A DNA stretch of 64,000 nt from Ochromonas danica. Taxonomy: Eukaryota; Sar; Chrysophyceae; Chromulinales; Chromulinaceae. Both the position numbers and the translations under genes were made by a program. Below are positions 1 to 10,965 of this stretch, one piece after another. The stretch lies in assembly GCA_015146655.1 (NCBI GenBank), contig VKHL01000019.1:218809-282808 (forward strand), in the 5' to 3' direction. Below the pieces are notes generated by a model. The model was not told the origin of the DNA. It saw only the letters and a program-made list of their open reading frames with translations, and did not search any database. Position 1 is the stretch's first letter. Every line of letters starts with the position of its first letter.

Positions 1-1127
1 GTCAGACTCTCAATCGAGTTCGTCGGGGCAGTATCCGCGGCTTTCATCGTATCGGGAAGGCGCTTGGATCGGAATCGCGCCAGAAATTCTCTTGTGCTAA
101 TGCGTTCTTTCGATCCAGATAGCACCTTATCTCCTCCTCCTCCACTTCTTACTCCTCCCATTCCTAGTGAAGTGCTATTTCCAATGGAACCTGATCCATC
201 CATACCACCCATCTCATCCCGTAGTTGCGGTTGCTGATTGTCTGTGCTGAATGTCGGAGTATCATTTGAAATGATCACGAGTTCTTCCTTTCTGTGCAAC
301 TCATCTTGCACAACATCTCCACCGTCTTCGATCGTTGTTCCATCGAAGCATTTGTCAGGAAGACATTCACCGTTTGTTCCTCTTATCTCTTCATTTAACC
401 CCCGCTGTGGACTCTCAGCTGATGGAAGAGGAACGTCTAAGTCCATTGGATAAGTGTCTTCTGCAGACAATTGGACCTCCTCAGACAGTTGTGGAGAAGC
501 CAAAGGCACAGCTGGAGCAGTTGTTGTGGTTGTGTTATCTATGGCAGTAGAAGTGACAGCTAAATCAAGCTCACCAACACAGTCAACACCCTCATTACCA
601 TGGTCTGCCTCTTTATCTAGGGAGAGACTCCGATGTCTCCTACTGCTGTGCTCGCCGTTGTGCTTCTTGTGCTTCTTCTTGGAGGGCTTTGCCAGCTGCA
701 CCTCCTTCTCCATTGCTGGCTCCTCCTCCTCCTCCTGCTGCTGCCCGCCTTGCACAGCATTGGGACGTTCGTTTCCATCTGAATAATACGATGCATCGAT
801 CTCCCAATATGGCTCCAAGCTGCGATCTCGTCGTATGGTGTAGATTAGGTCGATGTCGTCCACATGGAAGAAGAACTGCCCATGAGCCTGAGCCCCCGCG
901 ACACGTTCCACTAAGATTGTCTTACAAGACCGCAAAGGGACATGCAGAGATCCATCCTGGAAGTAGCTCTCACCCACTCGTTCCACCACATTTTGTTCCC
1001 TCTCCTCTAGCTGAGACTCAAAATTGACCAGGAAACCTTCTGATGTGGAACTGTCTGTTTCTGGGCAAAACCCTGTAGAAGCAGCTGCTTGTTCAAGTAG
1101 CCTACGATACCGTTTACGAAGAAGCAT
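1..1127 (-). CDS. Unrecognised low-complexity protein, C-terminus cut by window edge
   Basis: An open frame runs from an ATG at 1127 to the left edge of the window without a stop, giving 375 codons of an incomplete protein. I do not recognise the family. Residues 1-12 are strongly basic; residues 15-115 look globular and include HVDDIDLIYTIRRD; after that comes a Gln/Glu run (129-136), a Lys/His/Arg-rich patch around 147-166 (KKKHKKHNG) that could be a nuclear localisation signal, and then a long Ser/Thr/Pro/Gly-rich and acidic stretch that is probably disordered. An alternative ATG a few codons upstream is closed by an early stop. The next gene is on the same strand about 410 bp upstream. 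Codon use and absence of stops over more than 1.1 kb support coding; function is unknown. Confidence 0.6.
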   Translation of the reverse strand, partial: MLLRKRYRRLLEQAAASTGFCPETDSSTSEGFLVNFESQLEEREQNVVERVGESYFQDGSLHVPLRSCKTILVERVAGAQAHGQFFFHVDDIDLIYTIRRDRSLEPYWEIDASYYSDGNERPNAVQGGQQQEEEEEPAMEKEVQLAKPSKKKHKKHNGEHSSRRHRSLSLDKEADHGNEGVDCVGELDLAVTSTAIDNTTTTTAPAVPLASPQLSEEVQLSAEDTYPMDLDVPLPSAESPQRGLNEEIRGTNGECLPDKCFDGTTIEDGGDVVQDELHRKEELVIISNDTPTFSTDNQQPQLRDEMGGMDGSGSIGNSTSLGMGGVRSGGGGDKVLSGSKERISTREFLARFRSKRLPDTMKAADTAPTNSIESL

Positions 1128-1537
1128 GAGCCATCAACGTGACGATGGAAAGTTGGCGATGTGGTGATTCCCATTATAGCGATGCGTGGGATGACCCTCA
1201 CTAAGCCTAGACTACAAGTACAGTATACTACGTAGATCTAGTATACACGTACTGAATCATTGTGTCATGTCTGCCTTACGAAACCACAACATTTTGTGGT
1301 GAATACAGAAATCACATTCGCGTTTGGTTGCAAAGCTGGGAGTGCTAGTGTTGAGTTGATTTGGTTTAGTCATGCAATTAGACACGTTTTAGCCACAACA
1401 TAGACTAATGTACAAAAACCTTGCTTAGTAAGTATTACCTTCACCGCTCTTATCCTCCCATCAAAATATACACAATAGAGCCAGCATTCAGCAGGGAAGG
1501 ACAGAGCGAGGAATTGCTATCCATCATCATTAAACTC
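1128..1537. other. Intergenic, no gene seen
   Basis: About 410 bp between two minus-strand genes. I see no convincing coding frame. Around 1206-1255 there is a run of short overlapping palindromes (CTAGACTAC, TACGTAGATCTAG, TATACACGTA) resembling the AGTCTA/TAGACT motif that recurs in other intergenic spacers of this window. Confidence 0.5.
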
Positions 1538-2637
1538 TCAACGAGGCTGCTGAGAAGGGGCCTCGCGGTCTCTAGCCATGAAGCGGTCATATCGGAGAAT
1601 GTCCTCGGCATACTTCGTCACTGGAGGCAATTCACGACTGTAATGTTCTCCCTGCTCTCGCTCCCAAACTTCCTGGAAGAGTTTCATGAGTTCACTTTTG
1701 GCATCTTCTCCTGAACGGACAGAGTTGCGGAAGCCGACGCGATACTCGTCCGTGAAGTCGCCCTGTTTAACACGCAGATCTACTCCTAGCTGGTCAATAG
1801 CTTGAATGCGCACGACCTCGACGTTGGTCAAACCAAGGAAGTGCTTGCACATGAGCAGCAGCTCGCCCTCCTTCTCGGTGTTGACACGGGAGAGAACTGT
1901 GGGCACTTCTTGGGCAAGGACGTCAGGTCGCGCCTTCTCATAGTCCGCAACATCAACCCACGTTGCCTGAACGCCAAAACCACCAGAGAAATAGATCTTT
2001 TCAGGCTTGATGCGATAGAAGGAAAAGCGAGGAGAGTCAGCGATCTGCTCGGCATAAGGATGAACAATGATGAAGGCCATCTTCGTCGCTAAAAGATCCT
2101 CTTCAGGGACAGGATGCACCGTGCCCATGATGGTAACTCGACTAAGGGCGGCAGTGGTCTGGCTCTGGCGCGAACGGGGCAGTTGACAGAACAGGGAGAC
2201 TGCAGGGTTGTGTTTGACGTTCTGGGTGTGCAGCGATTGGCCACCAAGCAGGAGAATGGGCCAGCCCTGCTCATCGATAATGTAGTCCACATAGGAACCA
2301 AACGGCACACCCTGCACACCCTCCATAACCGAGCTCGTGCATAGCGTGCCAGAGGTGCAGATGTAAGTCACCGTTCGCGCTTTGTCGGTGATGCTGGGGC
2401 GGATGAGGAAGGAGGGGTCAACAGAATTCTCCACGGAAGTCCCCAAGGGCGAGGCGACTCCATTGCTAAGGGCATTTCTTGCTGCAATAATGGGTGATAT
2501 TTGCCAATGTTAGTTGAGCAATGTCCCATAAGGAAGAGAGAGCACTTACCAACGACATTCGCTTGCCTGTGTAATGGCGAAGAGAATAGAAAAGAAGAGG
2601 CAAGAGGAAATAAGCAAAGCAAAGAGGCCCACTTCAT
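1538..2637 (-). CDS. Plastid-targeted FMN-binding split-barrel protein, GluTR-binding-protein-like
   Basis: Two exons: 2637-2550 and 2481-1538, joined across a 68-nt GTAAGT...CAG intron, give 343 aa. The first exon encodes MKWASLLCLFPLASSFLFSS, a hydrophobic signal peptide ending in ASS followed by Phe; this looks like the ASAFAP junction of bipartite presequences of red-lineage complex plastids, followed by a basic stretch. The body has a pyridoxamine-phosphate-oxidase-like split barrel at about residues 45-190 (TVTYICTSGTLCTSS, PAVSLFCQLPRS, RVTIMGTVHPVP, RFSFYRIKPEKIYFSGGFG) and a C-terminal helical DUF2470/HugZ-like region (LLLMCKHFLG, VDLRV, RVGF) at about 230-310. This order is that of plant glutamyl-tRNA-reductase-binding protein, which tunes plastid tetrapyrrole synthesis; heme-binding HugZ-type proteins are the alternative. 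Divergent from the SDS22 gene with 221 bp between start codons. Confidence 0.8.
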
Positions 2638-2858
2638 GGTGATTTGAGTGGTTAGTACTTTAGTACTGCAGATAAGGCGAGCAAAGGAGCAGAAGGCCAA
2701 GAAGAAGCTGAAGACAACAAGAAGCAGCCAAGCCCGCCCCCCCCCTTCAACCTTTGGCCTTAACTTCCCCAAACTCCTCTTTTCCAAAAGTTGGTTTTCG
2801 TTCCGACTGCCCTTCTGATTTGGAAAAGCACAAAACAAATCACTAGGAGCCTAACGTT
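2638..2858. promoter_or_regulatory. Bidirectional promoter region (split-barrel gene / SDS22)
   Basis: The start codons of two divergent genes lie at 2637 (minus) and 2859 (plus), so both promoters must fit in or overlap this 221-bp spacer. It contains a poly-C run (CCCGCCCCCCCCC, near 2738-2750). No TATA box is evident. Inferred from gene arrangement only. Confidence 0.4.
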
Positions 2859-3974
2859 ATGGAGCTGCCAAGTCCAACAAGAGAAGTTGAGAAAATCCCT
2901 CCTTTTCCTCCTGGAGATGACAAGGAGGTGGGAAGTCAAGTGGGATTTTGTGCTCCCTGTGTGGCCGATGATTCCTCCTCTCTCCCTCCCGTATCCCGAG
3001 TCATTCTCCCCGCAGATGTGGCAGACTTCACCGAGGAGGACGATAGTGTCTATATTATTGGCACCAGAGAGGGAAAGGTGACGAAAATCGCTGGCCTGGA
3101 GAAGATGACGAAACTCAAGGTTTGTTAATCCCTCCCCACACACCCTCTGGCTGACTTCACTGACCGGACTCTCGCACAGACTTTGGTTCTCCGCTCCTGC
3201 CTTGTAAGTGTAATGGAAGGCATGGAGACCCTCTCGAGTCTTGAGAAACTCGAGCTCTATGACAATCAGATCGAGTACCTGACTGGCTTGCAGAACCTCC
3301 GCCTGTTGCGCGTCTTGGACATCTCATTCAATGCGATTCGACAACTCGTCAACCTGGGTCAATATGTGCCTCTTCTCGAAGAGCTCTACGTCGCACAGAA
3401 CAAGCTGCGCCGCATCGAAGGCCTGGAGGGACTGCCGCGGTTGCGCATTCTCGACCTCGGCGCCAACCGCATTCGCTGCATAGAGGGCCTACAGAACTGC
3501 ATCAATCTGCGTTCTCTTTGGTTAGGAAAGAACAAGATCGAGCAAATAGAAGGCTTGGAGAATCTTACCCTGCTGGAACAGCTGGATATCCAGAACAATC
3601 GCCTCACGTCTCTTGGAGAGGGTTTGCGCTCTTTGGTCAACCTGCGCGAACTATACCTTGCCTGCAACAAGATTCCAAATGTCACCGGGCTGCCTCTCTC
3701 CCCTTTCTTGAACACGGTAGATCTCTCGACGAATAATGTGCAGAGCGTGGAGGGAATTGAGTCGCTGCCCAGCTTGGAGGAAGTCTGGCTCACTGCCTCC
3801 GCACTCTCGTCGTTCGATTCGTTGCAACCATTTTCCAAGCTTCCCAAGCTCCGTTGTCTCTATCTAGAGCACAGCCCCATTGCGAAGGATTTCGAATACC
3901 GCATGACACTCACTCGCATGCTGCCATCGCTCGAGCAGCTTGATGCGACTCTTGTCAACCGGAGTCTTCTCTGA
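2859..3974 (+). CDS. PPP1R7: SDS22-type leucine-rich-repeat regulator of protein phosphatase 1
   Basis: Two exons, 2859-3119 and 3180-3974, joined across a 60-nt intron (GTTTGT...CACAG), encode 351 aa. After a Pro-rich and acidic N-terminus of about 60 residues come roughly eleven 22-residue LRRs of the SDS22 class (for example LRLLRVLDISFNAIRQ, LRILDLGANRIRCIEGLQ, LRSLWLGKNKIEQIEGLE). The C-terminus (SPIAKDFEYRMTLTRMLPSL then EQLDATLV) matches the LRR cap of SDS22/PPP1R7, where the usual form is NPLQKDPQYR...LPSVRQIDAT. SDS22 binds the catalytic subunit of PP1 and controls its maturation and mitotic or ciliary roles. Length fits the family (about 350 aa). Confidence 0.92.
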
Positions 3975-4334
3975 TTTGCATTGAAGATAAAATAAGAGTG
4001 CTGCAATTGCAGTTCATATATGATGTACTTCTGAGTTAAGCTTATGATGGCAGATGAGATTAACTATAAATGTCACTATTGATTCATCATCATCTCATAC
4101 TGAAGTCTTTGTATGGCAAGGAAGTGAGGCAACCAACAGACAGCGGGAGGTACACAGTAGACTATCATTTATCATCATTATTAGTGGCAACCAACAGACA
4201 GCAGGAGGGAGAAGTGCAGATCATTATTATTAGGTTGCGTAGGGCTGCCCTTGTCACTTGTCCTCCTCCAGTTGTTAATTGTCATCGAGTTAGTCTACAG
4301 TATTAGAATCACTTTCACCACTCGGTCTGTAACT
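3975..4334. other. Intergenic spacer upstream of DIS3 with a 23-bp direct repeat
   Basis: About 360 bp between SDS22 and DIS3, both on the plus strand. The spacer holds a near-perfect 23-bp direct repeat (4128-4150 and 4186-4208) and AT-rich TCATCATTATTA-like tracts. No coding frame is convincing. A frame upstream of the DIS3 ATG is open to about 4251 but has no ATG and does not match the family. Confidence 0.5.
4128..4208. repeat. Direct repeat, two 23-bp copies
   Basis: GGCAACCAACAGACAGC followed by GGGAGG occurs at 4128-4150 and, with one substitution (AGGAGG), at 4186-4208. The copies start 58 bp apart and lie 127-207 bp before the DIS3 start codon. Origin (local duplication or regulatory site) is not clear. 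Confidence 0.85.
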
Positions 4335-7300
4335 ATGATAGCTAGCTGTGACAGTAGTTGCACAGCATTTTTTAAGAAAACACGGAAAGGCAAAGTGGTT
4401 CGATTTGTTCGCGAGAAATATCAGCGCACAGATATTGGGCTGGGCTCTCTGCGTGGTTCGGTGCTTGACGCAGCCGCGCTGCAGGACCTCGTGGAGGAGT
4501 GTCCCAATCAGACACTTGTGGTCATCGACACCAACATAGCACTGCACGAGATCGATCTCCTGGAACAAGAGTCTCCTCTGACTGCCCTGCTGGTCGTGAC
4601 GCAGACTGTCCTCCAAGAACTGCGTCATCGAAACTTCGCCGCTTTCAAACGCGTGCGCGCGTTAATGGATGATGGATCACGTTCGATTATCTTCTACCCT
4701 AATGAAGTTTCCTCTGAGACACTGCACCTCAGGTGAGCCAATAGTGTAGCCGCTGCCCTCCACCTGACATTTTCTAATTTACTGTGGAGTAGAGCTGCGA
4801 ATGAGTCTGTCAATGATGCGAATGATCAGGCTATTGTCAATGCTGCGCTTGTCTTCCAAAAGTCTCTCAAGAGTCCCGCCAAAGTCGTCTTCGTCACCAA
4901 CGATGCGCTCAACAAGAAGCGCGCAGAGGCCCTGGGGCTGTCCAGCTATGACATGAGACAGTATCTGACAGCCGCTGGTGCGAACGAATTGGTTGAGCTA
5001 GCTTCTTCCTCCTCTGCTGCGGCCTTGCGCTCCGCAAGTGAAGTAGAGGAGAGCTATCGCGCCTCCTACCCTGACCACCTCTCTGCCAGCGAGATCCAGG
5101 AGGGCTTGCGTGCAGGCCGTTTTGTAAGAGGGGTCTTGCATGTTCAAAAGGACGCATGGACAGGTAGGTATCGCGATCCTTTTCTGTTCTGCTCCATCTG
5201 ATCGTCCGATTGTCTTTGCGAGCAGATGCCTACGTTGTGGTTCATGAGGGCACAGAGCGAAGAAGTATTCAGTTAGTTGGCGCAGAGAATATTAACAGAG
5301 GTCTAGAAGGAGATCTCGTAGCTGTAGCTCTTTTACGTTCTTCATCTTCATCATCTTCGTCCATCACGCCGATTCTTCCACCATCCGCCCAGGATGAGGT
5401 GACTATGGCTCTGACCGAGGCCGAGCCTTCTTATCAAGATCTCGAAGCTCTTCCGCCTGACGAATCAGCACAAGTAGCACATGGTAGAGTAGTTGGTATC
5501 ATTCGCCGCTCACTGAGACAGTACGCTGGATCTGTTGATGCCAACAGCGCCATTGCTCTCTCCTCGGGAGAGCACCTCGTGCGATTCCTCGCTGTCGATC
5601 GCCGTCTGCCACCTGTGCTTGTTAGTACGCGGCGATTGGATGAGATCGTGGGACAGCGCCTGCTGGTTGGTCTGGATGGATGGCCTTCCACTTCTGCTCT
5701 TCCTTGTGGCCATTGCCTGCGCGTTCTTGGTGCCCAAGGAGATCGCGCGGTGGAGACTGAAGTGTTACTCTTTGAGTTGGGAGTGTCACAAGAAGCTTTC
5801 TCTCCCGCCGTTCTCGCTTGTCTGCCACCTGCAGACTGGACAATCACCCCGGAGGAGATTGCGTTGCGCAGCGACTTGCGCCATCTGCCCATTGCGTCTG
5901 TGGACCCTCCTGGGTGCAAAGATATCGATGATGCACTGCATTGCATTCCGTTGCCCAATGGTAATTTCCAGGTGGGTGTCCACATTGCCGATGTGGGCCA
6001 CTTTGTGCTGCCCGACACGCCTCTGGACCGTGAGGCCTCGCAGCGCTGCACCTCCACCTACCTTGTCGAAAAGCGTCTGGATATGTTGCCTGAGGCGCTA
6101 ACGACTCGATTGTGCTCTTTGCGCGCGGCGGAAGACCATTTGACCTTCTCTGTTCTGTGGGAGATAGACGGAGAAGGCAATATTGTAGATGCATCCTTCT
6201 GCAAGTCAGTCATCCACTCCCGCGCTGCCATGTCTTATGCTGAGGCACAGGAAGTATTAGATCGACCGCCAGGTCCTAATGAGCCTGACACTCATTTATC
6301 TCTGCGTCTACTTGCTCGTTTTGCGCGTATACTCCGTGCACGACGCATCGCCGCGGGAGCGCTCACTCTCGCCTCGCCTGAGGTGCGCTTCCAGCTCGAT
6401 GAGGCGCGTAATCCATTGGATGTAGCTCTCTATACCTTGCGCGAAGCCAATGCCATGGTGGAGGAGTGGATGTTATTGGCTAACATCACGGTGGCGAAGA
6501 AGACATTGCAGCACTTCCCCACTCTCGCCTTGCTGCGTCGTCACCAGCCGCCATCGAGAGAGCAATTCGCCCCTCTTGTCCAAGCAGCAGCTCTGAAGGG
6601 TGTATCGCTGGATATCTCCTCCTCTTTGGCGCTTTCTCGATCTTTGGATGCCGCCCAGAGGTCTGAGGATCCTTTTTTCAACAAATTGCTTCGCATTCTG
6701 TCAACACGTTGTATGATGCCCGCGGCCTATTTCTGTTCCGGAGAGCTGCCCAAGGCCTCCTGGCATCATTATGGCTTAGCTGCGCCGGTGTACACGCACT
6801 TCACCTCTCCCATTCGTCGGTATGCTGATATTGTTGTCCATCGTCTACTCGCCGCGGCGATTGGCGTCAGTCCGTTGCCTTCTTCCTGCGCCGATCGCCG
6901 TCGTCTGGCAGAGCAGAGCACTCAAATGAACCGGCGTCATCGCGCTGCCCAGCAGGCACAGCGAGCTTCCGTGCAGCTCTATACCGTTATTTTCTTCCGT
7001 GATCGTGCTAGTTCGGGTAAGCAACAAGCGGCGCAGGAGGAGGAGGCATATGTGCTTCAAGTCAGCCCCCAGCGATTGGATGTCCTTGTGCCGCACTTTG
7101 GCTTTGAGGGTCCTCTATGGGTTAGTGAAATCTCTGAACAGCTACAGGCTCAGTCGTTCTTCGACGAGGATCGCGGCGCGGTGGTGTGGCAAATGTCCAA
7201 AGCAGCGCCTGGGAACAAGCGGGAGAGCGAGATTCGAGTGTCCGTGTTAGATCGACTGGTTGTGGCCATCAGCACGGTGCTCACTCCCAGCAACGATCGC

Positions 7301-7342
7301 GTGCTCAAACTCTCTCTCGTTCCTAATAGTGTGCAGCATTAG
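4335..7342 (+). CDS. DIS3: Exosome catalytic subunit DIS3/RRP44 (PIN endonuclease plus RNB exonuclease)
   Basis: Three exons, 4335-4732, 4793-5163 and 5226-7342 (introns 60 and 62 nt), encode 961 aa, close to the 958 aa of human DIS3. The start was chosen because FFKKTRKGKVV at residues 12-22 lines up with the conserved N-terminus of RRP44. The PIN domain keeps its acidic set: D65 in VVIDTN, E95 in TVLQE, D144 in NDANDQAI and D170 in FVTND. Cold-shock domains follow, then the RNB domain with VDPPGCKDIDDALH near residue 480, carrying the conserved Asp residues that bind magnesium, and HYGLA...YTHFTSPIRRYADIVVHR. A C-terminal S1-like domain ends the protein. DIS3 is the processive 3'-5' exonuclease and endonuclease of the nuclear/cytoplasmic exosome. 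All catalytic residues I can check are present, so both activities are expected. Confidence 0.95.
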
Positions 7343-7751
7343 TTGTTGTAAGTTAAATAGCAAGTTTACTTAATTGTTAACCATGCTAGCAGAAAGGCAG
7401 ACAGGTAGAAAGGTAGTCAGTCTACTACGGCGGGGGCCCTAAACGAGGCTACATCAAGGCCACTGAAAGTTTGACCATATATTTGAATGGATATAGAATT
7501 TGAAGGCACGAAAAGACACGAAATTAATAACCCCAGACTAGACTAGACTAGACTAGACTAGACTAGACTAGACTAGACTAGACTAGACTAGACTTGACTA
7601 GACTAGACTAGCTAACTCATTCCCAGCAGTTTTTCATCGTAAAATACAAACGCGTTTATCGTTTAGTGGTCACTGTTTGTTGTTGCTTTGGTTTCATCAG
7701 GCCGAGCAGTGCTGATGAGATGGACCACTGCCATCTGCTACAAGAACTTGT
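7343..7751. other. Intergenic spacer with pentanucleotide satellite
   Basis: About 410 bp between two plus-strand genes. No gene is seen. The spacer is dominated by a GACTA tandem array (7536-7611) and also carries AGTCTAC near 7420. Confidence 0.6.
7536..7611. repeat. Pentanucleotide microsatellite (GACTA)n
   Basis: About 15 head-to-tail copies of GACTA (equivalently CTAGA), interrupted once by GACTT near 7591. Because CTAG is palindromic the array carries many CTAG sites. Located in the spacer between DIS3 and the VWA gene, 140-215 bp before the latter's ATG. Confidence 0.95.
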
Positions 7752-9324
7752 ATGGCCATGAGAAAATCCAAGCATAACCGGCAAAAGATCTCTCCATTTA
7801 ACGCAGAGGAGGAGGAGTTAGAGGAGGAGGAGATGGCAGACGCTGCAATCCCTCTGACAACAGCCACTCTCGTCCCCACCACGCCAACAGCCAAAGAAGC
7901 CTCGCTGACGAAGGCTCCCAGCAAGGCCTTCCTGTCCCGCAATCCCAGCCGCAGCCGCTCTGTCGCCTTGGATACTCGCGTGCGCGAGAAGTCTTCGACT
8001 TTCCTCTTCGAGCCCGCGCCTGAAGACACTTTGCCTCCGCCTGTCAATCCCTGGTCTGACGCCTTGCGGGAGAAGATCATGCTCAAGCTAGGCGCCAAGC
8101 CACGAGCAGAGAACGGACAGGCCTTCCTCCGGCGCTATCAGTGGCCGGAAGGTCTTCAGATGGAGTTGCTGCACAGCTGCCGGAGGATTCCGTTGCGCTT
8201 CTACGTGGTGGACGACTCGGGCTCGATGATCTCCGACGACGGCCGACGCGTCATCAGCCAAGGCGCACAGCATAAGTAAGCACTTCCTCGCCTCTTCTCT
8301 TCTCTTCCCTTCGCAGTGTTGCTGACGTGAGGTCACACAGAATGATCAAATGCACGCGATGGGCCGAGCTGTCAGAGTCGGTGCTCTTCCTCGCAGAACT
8401 GGCCGAGGCACTGCAGGTGCCCACAGAATTCCGACTCGTCAACGGTGCTGATCCAATCCTAGTGGGTCTTGACGAGCCCGAGCAGGAGATAGAGGAGGGC
8501 GGCCAAAGCAGCCTCGCTTTTCTGCGCGAAGTGATGCGCGAGAGTCCCGCGGGGCCCACGCCACTCTGCGCGCACATCCGAGCCATCGTAGCGAACATTG
8601 AAAGCATCGCTCCCTCTCTGAGAGAACGCGGACAAAAGGCTGTGGTGGTAATTGCCACTGACGGGGAGAGCACCGATGGCGATGTGGCCTTGGCATTGAA
8701 ACCACTGACTCATGTTAGCTGCGCTGTCTCTTTGTCTTGTCTTTTATTGTGCTCATATCTATATTGTATTGCTCTAGCTGCCTGTGTTAGTGGTGGTGCG
8801 GCTGTGCACGGAGGAAAACTCTGTGCTTGACTACTGGAACAACATCGACCAGCAGCTGGAGTTGGACATCGATGTGCTAGACGATCAACTAGGTGATGCG
8901 CGCCAAGTGGCTGCAGTCAATGGCTGGCTGACCTATGCTGAGCCTCTGCATCGCATCCGCGAGTTTGGCGTGGTGATGAAAGAAATGGACATCATTGACG
9001 AGAAGACCATCACGATGGAGCAAATGCGAGCTTTCTGTGCATTCTTGTAAGTTGCTCCTCTTGTTCTCTTTTCACTTCTAATGGGATGCATTGCATTGCG
9101 TTGTTGCTGAAAGGTTGTGCAAGGGCGATATTGAGGCGCTGCCACATCCTGCGCTCAATTGGAATCTATTCGCTGCGGCGTTGAAGGAAGCGCTGCGGCA
9201 GCACGAGAAGGTCTTCTGCCCCGTCTCGCAGACCGTCAAGCCTTGGATAGATGTGCCTGCGCTCTACCGCACCTATGCCAAGGAAATCAAAAGCAACCAG
9301 CCTGGCAGTTGTTCTCTTAGCTGA
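7752..9324 (+). CDS. von Willebrand factor A-domain protein, four exons
   Basis: Exons 7752-8275, 8341-8713, 8778-9046 and 9114-9324 (introns 64-67 nt) give 458 aa. The first 100 residues are acidic and Ser/Pro-rich. A VWA domain starts at about residue 155 with [10 protein letters not shown], a DxSxS metal-ion-dependent adhesion site, continues through [18 protein letters not shown], and has the strand [14 protein letters not shown]. The C-terminal part ([36 protein letters not shown]) is conserved-looking but not a domain I can name. No signal peptide or membrane segment is visible, so it is probably intracellular. Similar VWA proteins occur in algae, but I know of no assigned role. Confidence 0.8.
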
Positions 9325-9676
9325 TCACCAATCGTGCTCTTTGTTACTTCTCGCCTTCTCGTTTCTTGTTCTCAGTTTGTCTGTCTGTTGGATTTGTTTC
9401 TTTGTTGTCTCTTCCGTATTTCGTGATTGGCTTTGTATTTTGATGTTTCGGTGATTACCTAATGATAGTGATGATACTTGGAGGTGATGATTGTCCATTG
9501 CGTCTTATTGTCTTATTGTAAATTGCAGTGTTTAGTTGTCTATGGAGTGTGAGAGACTTGGCAAAGAGTGAAAATGGGTTTTGTGTTTCGCGATTAGCTA
9601 ATCATCCTGCCAACCACAAGTGAAATAAAACATGTTGTGGACAGTAAACAAATGTCTTGTCTTGTCTTTCTTGTCT
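9325..9676. other. Intergenic between convergent genes
   Basis: A 352-bp T-rich spacer between the stops of the VWA gene (plus) and DGAT2 (minus). It must contain both 3' UTRs. No coding frame, RNA gene or repeat array recognised. Confidence 0.5.
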
Positions 9677-10806
9677 TCAGAGAACCTCAAGCTGGGCCTC
9701 GGGACAGCCTGAGACAGCTTTGTACCTCTCGAAGAGCTCCTGGATCTGCTTGAGGAACTCTGCATGCAGTAAATCGTTGGCCTTGGAATTCCTCTCATCA
9801 TCGTTCTCTACACGAGGGACGGGGATGGGCTTGCCAATAATCATCGAGACTCGCGGCGTGAAAGGCAAAGGGAGGCCGAAGTGGCCGAAGAAGATCGTCA
9901 TTCCTGCTCGCAAGCGCCTCGATAGTTTGGAGAACAAGCCATCATCTGTGGCGAGGTTATGAAAGAAATCCGTCCCTCCAAACACATAACAAGGCACCAG
10001 TTCCGCGCCGGTCTCGATGGAAAGCTTGACGAGCCCGCGCCTCTTCAGGAAGACGATGGCATGCCTTTTGGGCGTGGAAGTGAACACCTCGGCTACGCCA
10101 CCGGGTAAGATGAACAAGTGACACGGTTTTCGCCCTGCAGCATTCACCGAAGGAGCCTTCCCGTGGACTAATCCGTCGTACAAGGCTTTGTACGAGGCCG
10201 AGCCCGCCCCCAGCCAGGCAAGCACATTGCGCAGGAAGGGAACGTGCTGCACGACGTCAGCAGCTGCCCCGAAGCCATACAGGGAGATGCCCTTCTCTGT
10301 ATCTTGGAAGTACTGGTCGCAATAGGCGGACCACAAAACTGCTTGGAATGGCACGATGCCATGCGGATGCATCGCTAGGATGAGCTGATGGCTCTGTGAG
10401 TAAGTCAACGTCTCGCTCAGCTCTTCAGGCGACAAGTTACAAGAGAAGCCCAAGATCTCGTACCAAAGCTGCCCCACTTTGCGCATCGCGATCCTATTCC
10501 ACGGCAGCAGCACGTCAACACTTTGTTGTGTCATGCAAGACAGGTCGGTGGCACTCACCATTCTCGCAAAGGAATGAGAAAGGAGAGGCCCAATAGAGTC
10601 CCTTGAAGTGCTGTGAAGAGAGGAAAGTGTCTCCACATGTAGGGGATCACCAGCAGAACAATCATGAGCGGCGAGAAGAACGTCCAGGCGAAGAGCACCA
10701 TCGTGAGGTAGCCCAGGCCCTTGCGCAGAGGCTTCGGCATCCAGAGCCAGTCCACAGGGACGGCAGGATAAAGATGGGGGACTGGTGGAGAAGCAGCAGA
10801 GGCCAT
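9677..10806 (-). CDS. DGAT2: Diacylglycerol O-acyltransferase, type 2
   Basis: Two exons, 10806-10559 and 10493-9677, joined over a 65-nt intron, give 354 aa, the normal size for DGAT2. Two hydrophobic segments at about residues 35-77 (LGYLTMVLFAWTFF, MIVLLVIPYMW) form the ER membrane hairpin. The acyltransferase motifs follow: MHPHG at 124-128, FGAAADVVQHVPFLRNVLAWLG, LFILPGGVAE, and RRGLVKLSIETGAELVPCYV followed by FGGTD. The acceptor was taken at AATAG/GATC because it restores LREW-IAMRK and an intron of usual length; the earlier AG would leave only 38 nt. The enzyme makes triacylglycerol from diacylglycerol and acyl-CoA at the ER/lipid droplet. Monoacylglycerol or wax-ester acyltransferases of the same family are possible alternatives. 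Confidence 0.92.
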
Positions 10807-10965
10807 CGTTGTGTCTCTTCTCAGTCTTCTTTCCGTCTTGTTGTCGTCCAAACGAGGTGGAAGATCAGCTGGGAAGTGTTGCACAGAACTGCAATAACTC
10901 GACTTTTATCTCACACTTTGACGTTAAACTGTGTTGTCATAGAGATTTACAACTTGTGCGCTGGT

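Noticed and set aside
5434-6057. A 207-codon open frame antisense to DIS3
   Set aside because: It lies wholly inside the conserved RNB-coding region of DIS3 and its translation shows no domain.
10494-10558. A 38-nt intron in DGAT2 ending at the first AG (10521)
   Set aside because: It is well below all other introns and would replace the Trp of LREW by Cys and add nine residues; the acceptor 27 nt further gives a usual 65-nt intron and a better DGAT2 match.
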